From: Luscinia megarhynchos | Lineage: Eukaryota; Chordata; Aves; Passeriformes; Turdidae | Length of the DNA stretch: 64,000 nucleotides | Assembly (NCBI GenBank): GCA_034336665.1 | Contig: CM067591.1 | Coordinates: forward strand, 744,001-808,000 | Reading direction: 5' to 3' | Shown: one piece after another, positions 12,231 through 23,800 of the stretch | How the letters are laid out: every line of letters starts with the position of its first letter | Position numbering within the stretch: the first letter of the stretch is position 1 | Notes under the pieces: model-generated | The model's database searches: none | Told to the model about the DNA's origin: nothing | Seen by the model: only the letters and a program-made list of their open reading frames with translations | Made by a program: the position numbers and the translations under genes

Positions 12231-14140
12231 GGGATTGGGAAGCGGGGACAGAGCTGGGACGCTGGAAACGCTGGATATGGGGAAAAACGGGATGCTGGAG
12301 CTGGGGAGAGTGGGATTGTTGGAGCTGAGGGCAGCCAGAACTCCGGGGAAGGGGAGAGTCGGGAGGTGGAGCTGGGAGCAAATGGGACACTGGAGCTGGG
12401 ACAGGCGGAGCTGGGGACCGGAGCTGGTGACAGCGGGGGCTCGGACAGAGTAGATGTCGGAGCTGGGGGCAGCTGGGACGCTTGGGCTGGATAAAAACAG
12501 GATGCAGGAGCTGGGGAGAAAACAGTCCCGGGGCGATGGAGCCGGGGACAGCTGGAGCTCCAGAGCCGGGATGCCAGAGCTGTGGACAGCTGTGTCGGTG
12601 GATCTGGGGACAGCTGGGGACAGCCGGAGCTGCGGAGCCGGGGACAGCCGGCGTTGGGGACAGCCGGGGCTGGGGACAGCCGGAGCCGGGGACAGCCGTG
12701 GCTCTAGAGCCGGGGACAGCCGTGGCTCTAGAGCTGGGGACAGCCGGGGCCGGGGACAGCCGGAGCCGGGGACAGCCGGAGCCGGGGACAGCCGCGGCTC
12801 TAGAGCTGGGGACAGCCGGAGCCGGGGACAGCCGGGGCTCCAGAGCCGCACGTTGCCCACGCTGCTGCCCTTGAACCGTCACTCACCCCCGCGGCGGCGG
12901 CTGCCGCGGCCCCGCACCTGTCGCCCGCCTGATTTATCCTCCCCAAAATAACCGGGAAGCGTGACCGTGTCCCCCGTTCGTGTTCCTGGGGAACGTGGCC
13001 ATCGGCAGGGCCAGCCCTGGCGGGGGCGGGGGGGTGATGGTGTGTGGGGTCCCGATCCCAGGAGCTGGGGACAGAGTTCCAAGGCACGGGGGGTGACACG
13101 CGTGGCTGATGTGTCCCCCGGCTTGTCCCCTTCCTCCTGCTGGGGACAGCCTGGCTCCGGAGCAAACATCAGCGGGGACACCCAGGGCCGATGCGGAACA
13201 AGGGCCACATTGAGGCGCGGGGCCGGGGGCGCCCCGCAGTGACACACAACAAGGGTCCCTCTGTCCCCCCCGCCGCCGCCCCCGCCTCGGGGACAGCGCT
13301 GACGCACGGCGGGGCCGCCAGCGGGAGTCGGGGTGGGCAACAGCGGAGCTGCGCACAGTGGGCACGGGGGGCACGGGGTTGGCACCCGGCACGGCACAGC
13401 TCGGCACGGCTCTGCTCCGGTCGTGCCGCAGGTCTCTGTCCCCTCCCCACAGCTCAGGGCTGTGCTCTGCCCACCTTGTCCCCATCTCTGTCCCCGTTCC
13501 TTCGCAGGGGCTACTGCAGGAGGGACGGGGACTCTCCCAAGTAAAAGCAGCTCCGGCCACGCCGGCGCTCCCGGGGCTGCACGGCACAGTGTGTCCCCAC
13601 GGCAGCCCGCCCCAAATCCACGCCCGCATTCCCTGTGTCCCCCATGTCTGTGCATCCATGCATACCTCCGTCCCCATGTCCATCCATCCCCATTCCTGTG
13701 TCCCCATGTCCATCCAGCCCCCGTTCCTGTGTCCTCCAAGTCCCCACGTCCCTGTTTCCACTGCACCCTGTGTCCTGTGTCCCCATATCCACGTCTCCCA
13801 TGTCCGTCCATGTCCCCATATCCAGCCATCTCACTGTCCCTTTGTCTCTTAGTCTTCATGTCCCTTTATCCAGTATCCCGTGTCCCCATATCCATGTCAT
13901 GCTGTCCCTTGTATCCATCTGTCCCTGTGTCCCCCTCCTTCCTTATTTCCCCACGGCTCCGCCATCCCATATATTTGTGTCCCTTCTGTCCCCCACCAGG
14001 TGTCCCCCGTGCCCCTGCGGTCCCCACGGCCCTGTGGCCCGTGTCCCCAGGCGTGTCCCCGCCGCTGTCGCCTTGTCCCCGCGGGGGTCAGCGGGGGACA
14101 CCGCCCCGCCCGCCCCGCTGCAGTACCGCCGCGGAGCCTC
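12231..14140. other. NR4A1-ATG101 spacer with minisatellite and pyrimidine tracts
   Basis: No exon recognised. About 12590-12850 is a tandem array of roughly 15-bp units (GGGGACAGCCGGAGCC and variants, some with GGCTCTAGA). About 13620-13990 is a pyrimidine-rich run of TCCCCATGTCCATCC units. The rest is GC-rich and unstructured as far as I can see. Confidence 0.6.
12590..12850. repeat. 15-bp minisatellite (GGGGACAGCCGGAGC)
   Basis: Imperfect direct repeats of about 15 bp, with a longer variant that inserts a TCTAGAG-containing block. Units are free of stop codons in several frames, so ORFs crossing it (for example minus-strand 215 and 221 codons) are artefacts. Confidence 0.75.
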
Positions 14141-14439
14141 CGGCACGGGAGGCGCCATAGAGCCGGGGAGCCGCTCTGGGCTGCGGCACTGCAGCTCTAT
14201 GGCCCCTTGGGAACAAACCAGGCCGGGGAGAGGGGAATCCGCGGACTCGGAATGGCGATTCCACCCTCGGCAACGCCCCGCGGCTGGGAACGACACTGAA
14301 GAGGCAAAGTGTGAACGGAATCAAGTTCAGAGTGATGAAACACGGTGGTCATGGCCGGAAGGACAGCTACGATGGCCGGTGGTGTGTTCTGCCCCCCCCT
14401 CACAGATGGGATGATCCACTTCCCTGCTCCGTGCCATCA

Positions 14440-15181
14440 GATGGTCGGGCCCGGGCGGTGAGTGGGGTCCGGGCTGGGGCCGGGGCCGCGGTGAGGGGCC
14501 AGGGACCAAGGGGGATCCGGGGCCTGGAGCCTGGAGGGAACCTGGGGCGCTCCGTGGGAGACTGAGGTGGGCTCGGGCCGGGACGTCTGGACCTGTGTGG
14601 TGTGTTAGGGGCCCAACCGGGACGCCCCGGGCCCCTGTGAGGCGGGGGTGGGCCCGTACCGGGACGCCTCTGGGCTGTTGGATCCCTGAGGGGAGCTGAC
14701 CAGACATTTGGGTCTCTCTGGGGTATTGCGGAGCCCGGACAGGACTCCTGTGTGCTGGCGGGGGAGCCAGGCTGGGACACCTGCCCGGTGTGTGAGGGGA
14801 CCCGGCCACGTCTGGGTTTCTCTGGGTTGTTAGAGACTCAAACCAGGACATCTGGGTCCCTGTGGGGCACTGGGGGGCCCTTGTGAGGTGGCCGGGCACG
14901 CACTGGGGTGTGAGGAAACCAGACCGGGATATTTGGGTCCCTGTGGAGGAGGCCCGCCCTGTGGGGATCCCTGGGACCCCCTGAGCTTCTGCGAGGTGTG
15001 TGGGAAGGTTCGATGTGAGGGGATTAAACCAAGACATGTGGGTCTCTGTGGGGCTTTGAGTGTACCCGGATCATTGTGGGGGACTCAAATCAGGATTACC
15101 AGGAGGGCCACGCAGATCCTTATGGGGGTCTGGAGCACCAGCAGCAACCAACACCCCCTGCCCACCCTCCTGTGCCCTCAG
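14440..15181 (+). other. Probable ATG101 5' UTR intron
   Basis: A possible donor (GGGCG followed by GTGAGT) lies at 14458, downstream of GC-rich sequence that could hold the ATG101 promoter. The acceptor before the coding exon is at 15180-15181. In between are degenerate units such as GGGACATCTGGGTCCCTGTGG. The assignment of a 5' non-coding exon is inference. Confidence 0.35.
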
Positions 15182-15218
15182 CAGCCGCTGCTGTGCCCCC
15201 TCCGGCGCCGCCCCTGCC

Positions 15219-16366
15219 ATGAACTGCCGCGCCGAGGTGCTGGAGGTGTCGGTGGAGGGGCGGCAGGTGGAGGAGGCCATGCTGGCCGTGCTCCACACCA
15301 TCCTGCTGCACCGCAGCACCGGCAAGTTCCACTACAAGAAGGAGGGCACCTACTCCATCGGCACCGTGGGCACCCAGGACGTGGACTGCGACTTCATCGA
15401 CTTCGCCTACGTCCGCGTCTCCTCTGAGGAGCTCGACCGGGCGCTGCGCAAAGCTGTCGGGGAGTTCAAGGTAAGGGGGCAGCAGGGGTGAAAATGGCAG
15501 CATAAAAGGCATTAAGGGGAAGCCATACAAGGAGCAGCTAAGGGTGTTAGATCTGTTCAGCTGAAGACTGAGAGGAGACTCATCAGCTTCATCCCTAGGG
15601 CAGCTGTGATCTCTGCTTCCTGGGACAGTGACAGCACCCAAGGGAGCAGGTAGAGTTGTGTCAGGGAAGGGGTAGGCTGGATATTGGGAAAAGATTCTTC
15701 CCTCAGAGGGTGATTGGGCACTGGGATATCTCCCACAGGAGTTGGTCACAGCCCCAAGGCTGCCAAAGCATTTGGACAACACTCTGAGGCGCAGGTAGTG
15801 TTGTTGGGGTGTCCTCTGCAGGGCCAGGAGTTTGACTGGATGGTCCTTGGGGGGGTCTCTTCCAACTCAGGATGTTCTGTGATTCTGTAAAAGCCAGTGG
15901 GATGTGCCCAGGAGGGGTCAGTGAGTCCCTGTTCCCCCATGAACCACGCGGTGTCACGCAGGACGCGCTGCGCGGCTCCGGCTCCGACGGCATGGGGCAG
16001 ATCTCCCTGGAGTTCTACCAGAAGAAGAAGTCACGGTGGCCCTTCTCGGACGAGTGCATCCCCTGGGAGCTCTGGACCATCAAGGTGAACGTGGTGAACC
16101 TGGCCAACGAGCAGGAGCGGCAGATCTGCCGCGAGAAGGTGGGCGAGAAGCTCTGCGAGAAGATCATCAACATCGTGGAGGTGATGAACCGCCACGAGTA
16201 CCTGCCCAAGATGCCCACCCAGTCCGAGGTGGACAACGTCTTCGACACCAGCCTGAAGGACGTGCAGCCCTACCTGTACAAGATCTCCTACCAGATCACG
16301 GACTCCCTGGGCACCTCAGTCACCACCACCATGCGCCGGCTCATCAAGGACACGCTGGCGCTGTAG
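15219..16366 (+). CDS. ATG101: Autophagy-related protein 101
   Basis: HORMA-fold subunit of the ULK1-ATG13-FIP200-ATG101 complex that starts autophagosome formation; it binds and stabilises ATG13. Two coding exons, 15219-15470 and 15962-16366, give exactly 218 residues, the human length. The start [20 protein letters not shown] matches the family. The WF-finger used to recruit downstream factors is present as RWPFSDE in exon 2. The C-terminus [14 protein letters not shown] is conserved. The intron (15471-15961) contains a CR1 fragment on the same strand, leaving only about 70 bp before the acceptor. A poly(A) signal lies 410 bp after the stop. Confidence 0.98.
15495..15888 (+). mobile_element. 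CR1 LINE 3' end in ATG101 intron
   Basis: Typical CR1 3' region: GGCTGGATATTGGGAAAAG, the GAGGGTGATTGGGCACTGGG block, CAGGGCCAGGAGTTTGACTGGATG and the end TTCCAACTCAGGATGTTCTGTGATTCTGT. It is 5'-truncated and in the sense orientation of ATG101, filling nearly the whole intron. Confidence 0.85.
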
Positions 16367-16778
16367 GGCTGGTGTCACCCAGGCAGGGCCACCACGGGCC
16401 GTGGTGCTTTTGGGACAGTAGCTCTGCTTGGATCCCTTCCTTCACCTCCAGAAAGTCTCTGGGAGGAGCTTGGCTTGGCCTAGCCTGTAATTTAGGGGTT
16501 GCTGCTCCTTGGTTTATGCCGTGGGCTTTTGTCCATCCTGGAGAACTGGTTCAGTGGCTCCGGCCTGGCTGATGACTGGGGTGAGTCCTCAGGGCACGTG
16601 TGGCACCAGCTCCAGGTGGTGCTGGGGCCTGGCAGAGGGTGCTGGGGGTCAGGGTGACACCTGAGCCCCACCCCTCTGCAGCACACTTGGTGCCACACAG
16701 CCAGTGCTGGCCGTGTCCCTTATCACCACCTGTCCCCTGGTGTCACCTCTGTCCCTGGGAGGTCAGAGCTGCCCCAAA

Positions 16779-16784
16779 AATAAA
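16779..16784 (+). promoter_or_regulatory. ATG101: ATG101 poly(A) signal AATAAA
   Basis: Canonical AATAAA about 410 bp after the ATG101 stop, in otherwise non-repetitive sequence followed by a T-rich stretch (GTTTCTTCTTTC). Confidence 0.7.
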
Positions 16785-16854
16785 GTTTCTTCTTTCACAT
16801 GGAGCCTGGTTACATCCTGGCTGGGAGGGCCATGCGAGGGGGGAAGTGGATGCT

Positions 16855-17065
16855 GAGGCTGAGCTGGTGGTCCCCATCACATCCAAAACCAAGGGGCTGA
16901 ACTGGGGGTCCCCACTGCACCCCCATGCTGTGGAGCTGAGCTGAGGGTCCCCATGGCACACTCATACCATGGGGTTGAGCATGGGGGTGCTGTGGGTCTC
17001 CTGAGCCATGGGGCTGAGCTGGGGGTCCCCATTGCACCCCAGTGCCATGGGGCTGAGTGGCTGCA
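16855..17065. repeat. Degenerate minisatellite downstream of ATG101
   Basis: Direct repeats of the form GGGGCTGAGCTGGGGGTCCCCATNNCACCC with a spacer containing GCCATG, about 45 bp per unit, four to five copies. It separates ATG101 from the small membrane ORF. Confidence 0.65.
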
Positions 17066-17357
17066 GTGGGGAGAGGCAGAACGGGCAGTTGGGCAGCCCC
17101 AGCTGCCCCCCAAGGCACCGAGGGAGGGAGCTGGGGTGACTCCCCCTTCCTTGCAGCCCTCCAGGGGGTTCCAGAGTGCAGCAAAGCTGCTGCCCCTTGC
17201 CGGGGGGGGCACCCAGCACCAGCGAGTGTGAGGGGGGCCATGGGAGGGAGGGATAAGACTGTCCCTGACATCACTTAAACCCTCCCCGTCTGTCACCGAC
17301 ACACTCGGCTCCCGGGAGGAAGAGGAGGAGGAGGAGGAGGAGGGGGAGGAGGGGGAC

Positions 17358-17555
17358 ATGAACACCACCCGTGAGGACACGGGGGTGAGCGAGGCTGCCC
17401 AGATCGCCGTGGTCCTGGTGCTCTGCCTCGCTGTCACCTTTGCCATCCTCTTCCTCGGCTGCAAGCTGCTGCTGAAGGCTGAGAGCCTGGCAGCCTCCTC
17501 GGCCCAGGGCGAGCGCCGCCTGTCCGAGCCTGACGGGGACACCGAGGGCACGTAG
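17358..17555 (+). CDS. Small single-pass membrane protein, 65 aa (unidentified; SMIM-type)
   Basis: Uninterrupted ORF of 65 codons, preceded by a GA-rich (GAGGAGG) leader. Residues 1-12 are polar (MNTTREDTGVSE, with a possible N-glycosylation site at Asn2). Residues about 13-38 form one hydrophobic helix (AAQIAVVLVLCLAVTFAILF and onward to LLLK). The remainder is a short hydrophilic acidic tail ending DGDTEGT. This is the layout of a type III single-pass membrane microprotein. It is not SMAGP as I remember that protein. It could be the bird counterpart of a SMIM gene of the human ATG101 neighbourhood (SMIM41 is a candidate), but I cannot confirm that. A single-exon ORF this short could also be chance, although the clean hydrophobic segment argues against it. 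Confidence 0.5.
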   Translation: MNTTREDTGVSEAAQIAVVLVLCLAVTFAILFLGCKLLLKAESLAASSAQGERRLSEPDGDTEGT

Positions 17556-17569
17556 GGACCGGCCGGAGC

Positions 17570-18060
17570 CTCACGGATGGACAGATGGACGTGTGGATGG
17601 CCAGGCACAGCTGGAGCTGGATGGACAGCAGTGTCCTTGCCTGTAGCATCTCCAAGGATAGCACTGGGGCGTTGTGTAGGTAGATGTCACTGAGTGCATG
17701 TAGAGATTGGGCAGGCAGAGCCCAAGGGGTGGACAGATGGACGGACGGATGGACAGACACGGATCCACATGGATGGACGTGGCCTGGCAGCAGAGTCCTT
17801 GCCTGCAGCATCTCCAGTGACCCTCAGGAACAGAGCAGGATGTGTATTGGGATCCTGCCCTGAGCACTGGGGACTCGTGGCTGGATGTCACTGAGGGCAG
17901 GTGGGACCCGCCTCAGCCTGGCAGACAGACAGACAGACGGATGATGGATGGATGGACATGGCTGGATGTGGATGGACACGGCTGGACAGCAGCATCTTTG
18001 CCCACAGCATCTCCGAGGGTCCCCCAGGACGGCGCAGGGGGCTCGTGCGGGTGGATTACC
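17570..18060. repeat. Tandem repeat block with GGATGGAC simple sequence
   Basis: Three diverged copies of a unit of roughly 180-200 bp. Each contains a CCTTGCCTGCAGCATCTCC-like block followed by a GATGGATGGACA-type simple repeat. It starts directly after the 65-codon membrane ORF, so it may be part of that gene's 3' UTR. Confidence 0.5.
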
Positions 18061-20836
18061 AGGTCCCAGGTCAGCGGCGGCACTGGGGGGGCTGAGGCCG
18101 GGCTGGATCCCACCCTGGGCGTGGCAGTGCTGGTAATCCCCCCAAGAGGATTAGGGGAAACTTTTATTCCGTGTTTCAGGGCTAATCCCTGGGCTGGTGG
18201 GGCTCAGTGAGGGAGGCCAGGCCCTTGTGCCACTGCCGGGGGTCTGGGGTCCCATCCTGCCCCTCCCAGCCCCTAACCCCCTCTTCCCCCATGGCCACAT
18301 TCCACCTCCACAAGCCCTTTCTGCCCTCCTGGCCCCATCCCATTCCCCTCCACTCCCTTTGGGACCTCATCCTGCTCCTCCTGCAGCCCCTCCCAGCCTC
18401 AAATCTGCTCCCAGTCCCCCACAGCCACCAAAAGTGGGGTGAAGTGGGACCACCCCACACTGGAGAATGCAGGAGGCTCCCAATTCCTCCCCAAAGCAGG
18501 TCCCCCCACTCCTTAATCCCACAGTTTTAATAGCAAAGCCCTGCCAAATGTCTGGTCCCTGCAGATCTCTGTGCCCCCTCCCTGTCTCCCCCAGACTCCT
18601 GGGCTGCCTCTGTGCCCCCACCACGCTCCCCCAAATCAGGCACTGGCCATGTAAAAGACTCCATATATTTCACATGTACAAAAAGTCACTGCAGGGGGAT
18701 GGGCAGGGGGGTCCTGGGTTGGGGGCACCATCCTGCCCCTCTCCCAGTGCTCCCCCCCAGCCTGGCTTTGGTCCCTTTTTTTTGGCACTTAGTGTTCACA
18801 TCAGTGGTCAAAGTGTCGAGCGCGGGGTGGGGGGGTCCCCGTGGTCCCTGTAGTGGGGGTGGGGGCTCTGGGGCAGTGAGCCTCCCCCGGGGATAAGGGG
18901 ACCCCGATGAGGAGGGGGCACCCCACAGATCAGCTCCTGATGCTGGGGCCCCACCACAGATGGATTTGGCCTCTGCCTTGGGTGGGCAGGGGGTGCTCTG
19001 AGTGCAGGGTCTCCCCAGGCACAGGGATGTTACTCGTGAGCGTGGTGGCACGAGGACATTTTGGCCCTGTTCCCACATGGTGTCAGGACAGGACAGAGCC
19101 TCTCTGGGCACCTGGGGGGCAGAGGGGGCGAGGAGAGGAGACTGAGGCAGCCCCAGGCCTCCCCTGCCCCCCGGTCGGGCTCCTCAGCCTTGCTCGGCTA
19201 CAGGCGGATCCACCTTCGGGCTGTGGGATGGAAGGGACAGTCAGGGACAAACAGGGACACCTGGCCTGGCCTCAGGGGGTGCCCAGTGACCCCCCCAGAG
19301 TGCAGGCAGCACAGGATGAGTCCTCCAGGATGCCCACTCTAGCCTCCACTGGGGCACTGGGACCATATTCTGGCATCCAGTTTTGCACTGGGATCTTGCC
19401 CGGAACCCAGTACTGTACTGGGACCTTGTACTGGGACCCAGTAGTGCACTGGAATACCAGCCTGGGATCCAGTATTGTGCTGGGATCCCATCTTGAGACC
19501 CAATAGTGCCCTGGGATTCAGTGATGCACTAAGACCCCACTCTGGGATCCAGTATTGCAGCAGGATCTGTGTTGGGATCCAGTGCCAGGACTCTGTGCTG
19601 GGAACCAGCATCAAACTGGAATCCTGTGCCAGGGCCCAGCCTTACAGGAGGATCCAGTGCTGGCATCATGTGCTGGGACCCAGCCTTGCACCAGGATCCT
19701 GGACTGGAATCCTGTGCCAGGACCTGGCCTTGCACCCAGATCCAGCCTTATGTTGGGATCCTGTGCTGGGATCCAGCCTTGCACTGGGATCCTGTGCTGG
19801 GATCGAGCTGTATGCTGAGATCCTGTGCTGGGATCCAGCCTTGCACTGGGATCCTGTGCTGGGATCAAGCTGTATGCTGAGATCCTGTGCTGGGATCCAG
19901 CCTTGAACTAGGACCCAGTGCTGAGACTCAGCCTTGCAGTAGGATCCTGTGCCAGAATCCAGCCTTGTGCTGGGATCTTGTGCTGGGGTCCAGCCTTGCA
20001 GTAGGATCCTGTGCTGGGATGCATCTCTGTTTTGGCATCTTGTGCTGGGATCCTGCACTGGGATCCAGCATTGCACTGGGATCTTGTGCTGGGATCCAGC
20101 TCTGTGTTGGGAATCCTGTGCTGAGATCCTGCACTGGGATCCAGCCTTGCACTGGGATCCTGTGCTGGGATCCATCCTTGCATTGGGATCCTGTTCTAGG
20201 ATCCTGTGCTGGGATCCAGCTCTGTGTTGGGAATCCTGTGCTGAGATCCTGTGCTGGGATCCAGCCTTGCACTGGGATCCTGTTCTAGGATCCTGTGCTG
20301 GGATCCAGCCTTGCACTGGGATCATGTGCTGGGATCCTGTGCTGGGATCCAGCCTTGCACTGGGATCCTGTACTGGGATCCAGCCTTGCATTGGGATCTT
20401 GTGCTGGGATCCTGTGCTGGGATCCAGCCTTGAACTGGGATCATGTGCTGGGATCCAGCCTTGCATTGGGATCTTGTGCTGGGATCCTGTGCTGGGATCC
20501 AGCCTTGCACTGGGATCATGTGCTGGGATCCAGCCTTGCGTTGGGATCTTGTGCTGGGATCCTGTGCTGGGATCCAGCCTTGCATTGGGATCTTGTGCTG
20601 GGATCCTGTGCTGGGATCCAGCCTTGCATTGGGATCTTGTGCTGGGATCCTGTGCTGGGATCCAGCCTTGCATTAAGATCCTGCCCCGGTCCTTTGGATC
20701 GGGGCACACCGGACACCCTGGGGTGACAACATGCAGGGAGGGGACGTGCAGAAGGGGGCATGCAGGGTCAGGGGGAACCCAGGGGGATCCAGGTGGGATC
20801 CAAGGGGATCCAGGCATGCAGGTGGTACCTGGGATC
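18061..20836 (-). other. FMNL3: Probable FMNL3 3' UTR and flank
   Basis: Downstream of the FMNL3 stop on the minus strand. TTTATT at 18163-18168 reads AATAAA on the minus strand, the first canonical signal met, so the 3' UTR may span about 2.7 kb including the minisatellite at 19345-20690. A short non-repetitive AT-rich island at about 18640-18700 (minus-strand TGTACATGTGAAATATATGG) looks like older conserved UTR sequence and may mark an earlier 3' end. No coding potential was recognised. Confidence 0.45.
19345..20690. repeat. Large GGATCC-containing minisatellite
   Basis: About 1.35 kb of imperfect direct repeats built from two modules, GATCCTGTGCTGG (13 bp) and GATCCAGCCTTGCACTGG (18 bp), giving 31-bp and 44-bp higher units. 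The right half (about 20030-20690) is nearly homogeneous and the left half more diverged. Units rarely contain stop codons in either direction, so the 383-codon minus and 397-codon plus frames here are artefacts. Confidence 0.9.
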
Positions 20837-23800
20837 TTAACAGCTGGACTCGTCGTGGTGGGACGGGTCGCAGAAGAAGCGGGAGCCCCGCTTGGCCGTG
20901 CGGGCAGTGAAGGGGACGCTCTTCAGCGCTGCGGGGGGACGGGCAGGGCACGGGGGGACAGGGACACGTCAGCCCCCGTGGCTGGCAGGGCCAGGGCAGG
21001 GGCCAGGGAGCGAGGGGGCCGTACCAGTGATGATGTCCTCGATGGTGCCATCCTTGCCCTCGTACATGGGCCGGTGGTCCTTGGCCTGGCGCCGCCGCAG
21101 CTCGGCGATCAGCTCCTGCTGCTGCCACTTGTTCCGCTGTGAGGGAGGGTCCAGGTTGGGGACACGGGTTCTCTCCGTGCCCCCTGTCCCCAGCCCACCC
21201 TGTGCCTGCCTCCACTAACCTTCTCCTGCTTCTTAGCCTCCTGTGCCAGCAGCTTCTCCCGCATCACCTCCTCCTGCTTCTTCCGTGTCTCGTTCTCCTG
21301 CTCCGCATCCTGCCACACAGGTGGGGGGTTTCAGGTTTCCCCCACCGTGGAGTGACTCACCTGCTGTGTCTCCCCTCCCAGCCCCACCTCACCTTGTAAG
21401 AGTGGATGAATCGGACAAAGACCGGGAAGAAAACGGACGGGGGGGTCGTCTTGGGGCTCTCGCCGAAATACCGCACCACGGTGTTGTAGGCGTCCTGGCA
21501 CAGGAGCAGGGGTCAGGCACGGGCAGTGTGCAGCACAGGAGGAGTGCAAGGCATGGTGGGCATCGTGTGTGGGCAAAGCAGGGCAGGAGTGCACAAGGAG
21601 TGTGCAGAGCAAGGTGTGTGTGACAAGGAATGCACACAGAGAATGCAAAGGAAGGTAGGAGTACTCAGAGAGTGTGCAGAGGAAGGTGTGGGTGAGCAGA
21701 TGTGCAGAAGAAGTGTGCAGAGCCAGGAGTGGAACCAGATGTGCACAAGGAGCATGCAAGGCAAGGTGTGGGTGAGCAGATGTGCATGAAGAGTGTGCAG
21801 AGCAGGGTGTGGATGTGCAGATCTGCACAAAGACTGCATAGAGCAAGGTGTGGATGACAAGGAATGACATGAGGCATGCAAAGGAAAGCAGGAGTGCAAG
21901 AGGAATGTGCAGAGCAAGATGTGGATGACCAGATGTGCACGAGGAGTGTACAAAGCAAGCTGTGGATTATCAGATATGCATGAGGAGTGTACAGAGCAAG
22001 GTGTGGATGACCAGCTGTGCACGGGCAGCATGCAAGACAAGGTGTGGCTGACCAGGTGTGCATGAGGAACATGCAGAGCTAGCTGTGGATGATCAGATGT
22101 GCACTGGGAGCACACAGAGCTATCTGTGGATGACCAGCTGTGCACAAGGAGTGTACAGAGCAAGGTGTGGATGACCAGGTGTACACGAGAAACATGCAGA
22201 GCAAGGTGTAGATGACTAGGTGTGCATGAAGAGTGTGCAGAGCAAGCTGTGGATGACCAGCTGTGCACCAGGAGCACGCAGAGCAAGCCGTGGATGATCA
22301 GATGTGCATGAGGAGTGTACAGAGCAAGGTGTGGATGACCAGGTGTGCACGGGGAGCATGCAAGAGCGAGCCATGGATGATCAGATGTGCACCATGAGCA
22401 CGCAGAGCGAGCCGTGGATGAGCAGCTGTGCACCAGGAGCACGCAGAGTGAGCTGTGGATGAGCAGCTGTGCATGAGGAGTGTACAGAGCAAGCTGTGGA
22501 TGAGCAGCTGTGCACCAGGAGCACGCAGAGCGAGCTGTGGATGAGCAGCTGTGCACCAGGAGCACGCAGAGCAAGCTGTGGATGATCAGATGTGCATGAG
22601 GAGTGTACAGAGCAAGCTGTGGATGAGCAGCTGTGCACCAGGAGCACGCAGAGCGAGCTGTGGATGAGCAGCTGTGCACCAGGAGCACGCAGAGCGAGCC
22701 GTGGCCAAGCAGGCGTGCCCGTGGCCGGTGCCAGGCCGGGCGCCGGGCGCCCTCACCTCGGCCGTGCGCGCGTCGCGCTGCAGCCGCTCCAGCTGCCCCT
22801 CGCTGCCGCCCAGGAAGCCGCGCAGCACCGCGCTCTCGTGCTGCCCGCACTCCCGCCGCAGCAGCTCCATCCCCCGGCCCAGCTCCTTCACATCCAGCAG
22901 CACGTTCTCCAGGGACACTGCAGGGACACGGGACGGGTCAGTGGCTGCGTGGGGCCGGGACAGGGAGGTGGGGCTGTGGGCACAGGTTGAGGGGCACCTG
23001 CTGCAGCTTTCTCCACAAAATGCAGCTCCTGCCAGAAGGTCGCCAGCTCTGGGTACTTCTCCCGCACCGTCAGCGCGATGAAGTGCAGCAGCGTCATCTT
23101 CCTGTCTGTTGATTTGGTGTCCAGAAGCTGCAGGAGGATTTGGGGAGGGGGTCAGGGCTGTGGGATGGGAACCTCGGGGTCCCAGGGAGCCGGGGAGGGG
23201 CTGCCCACCAGGTCCAGGCTCTGCAGTTTGAAGCCGTAGACTGCACCGCGTTTGCTGCTGTTCATGTAGTTGCCCAGCGCCAAGATGATCTGCAGGGCCA
23301 AAGCAGCAGGATTGCAGGGTCAGGAGGGAGTGAGACCCCACAGGATCCCCCTCACCCAGCTACAGTGAGGCTGGAGTGAAGGACCCCCACCCAGCCTGTC
23401 CTCAGTCCCCACCTCCAACATGTGCTTCAGCTTCTGGGACGACTTGACAGAGGCCGAGGCTGCGATGATGGCATTGAGTTGCTGCAGGGGGGGCAGGACA
23501 GGGGGGCTCAGCCGGGGCTCAGGGTGCAGGGACCCCCCTGGCGGGTCTTTATCCCCCTCCCCAGCTCCGTACCGGCGTCAGCATCTGGATGTTCTCGGCG
23601 AAGTTGCCGAGGAAGGCCATGATGGCCATGCGCTGCGGCAGCCTCTCCACCTTGCTGAACTGCAGCATGAACCTGTCCTCGTCCGCCAGCTCCTCCAGCG
23701 GCTTCCGCTCGCGCTCGTACTGGCGCAGCGCCTTCGCCTCCGCCTCCGTCGGCAGGAACCGCATCAGGCACTCCACAAAATCCACCGGCAGCGTCGCCAG

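Noticed and set aside
17358..17555. Naming the small membrane ORF SMAGP
   Set aside because: The sequence does not match SMAGP as I know it (97 residues with a PPxY-like, glycosylated N-terminus); left unnamed.
19666..21142. ORFs of 383 codons (minus) and 397 codons (plus) with repeated W-D-P or Q-D-P motifs
   Set aside because: Pure translation of the GGATCC minisatellite; both strands are open and no start context, introns or family similarity exist.
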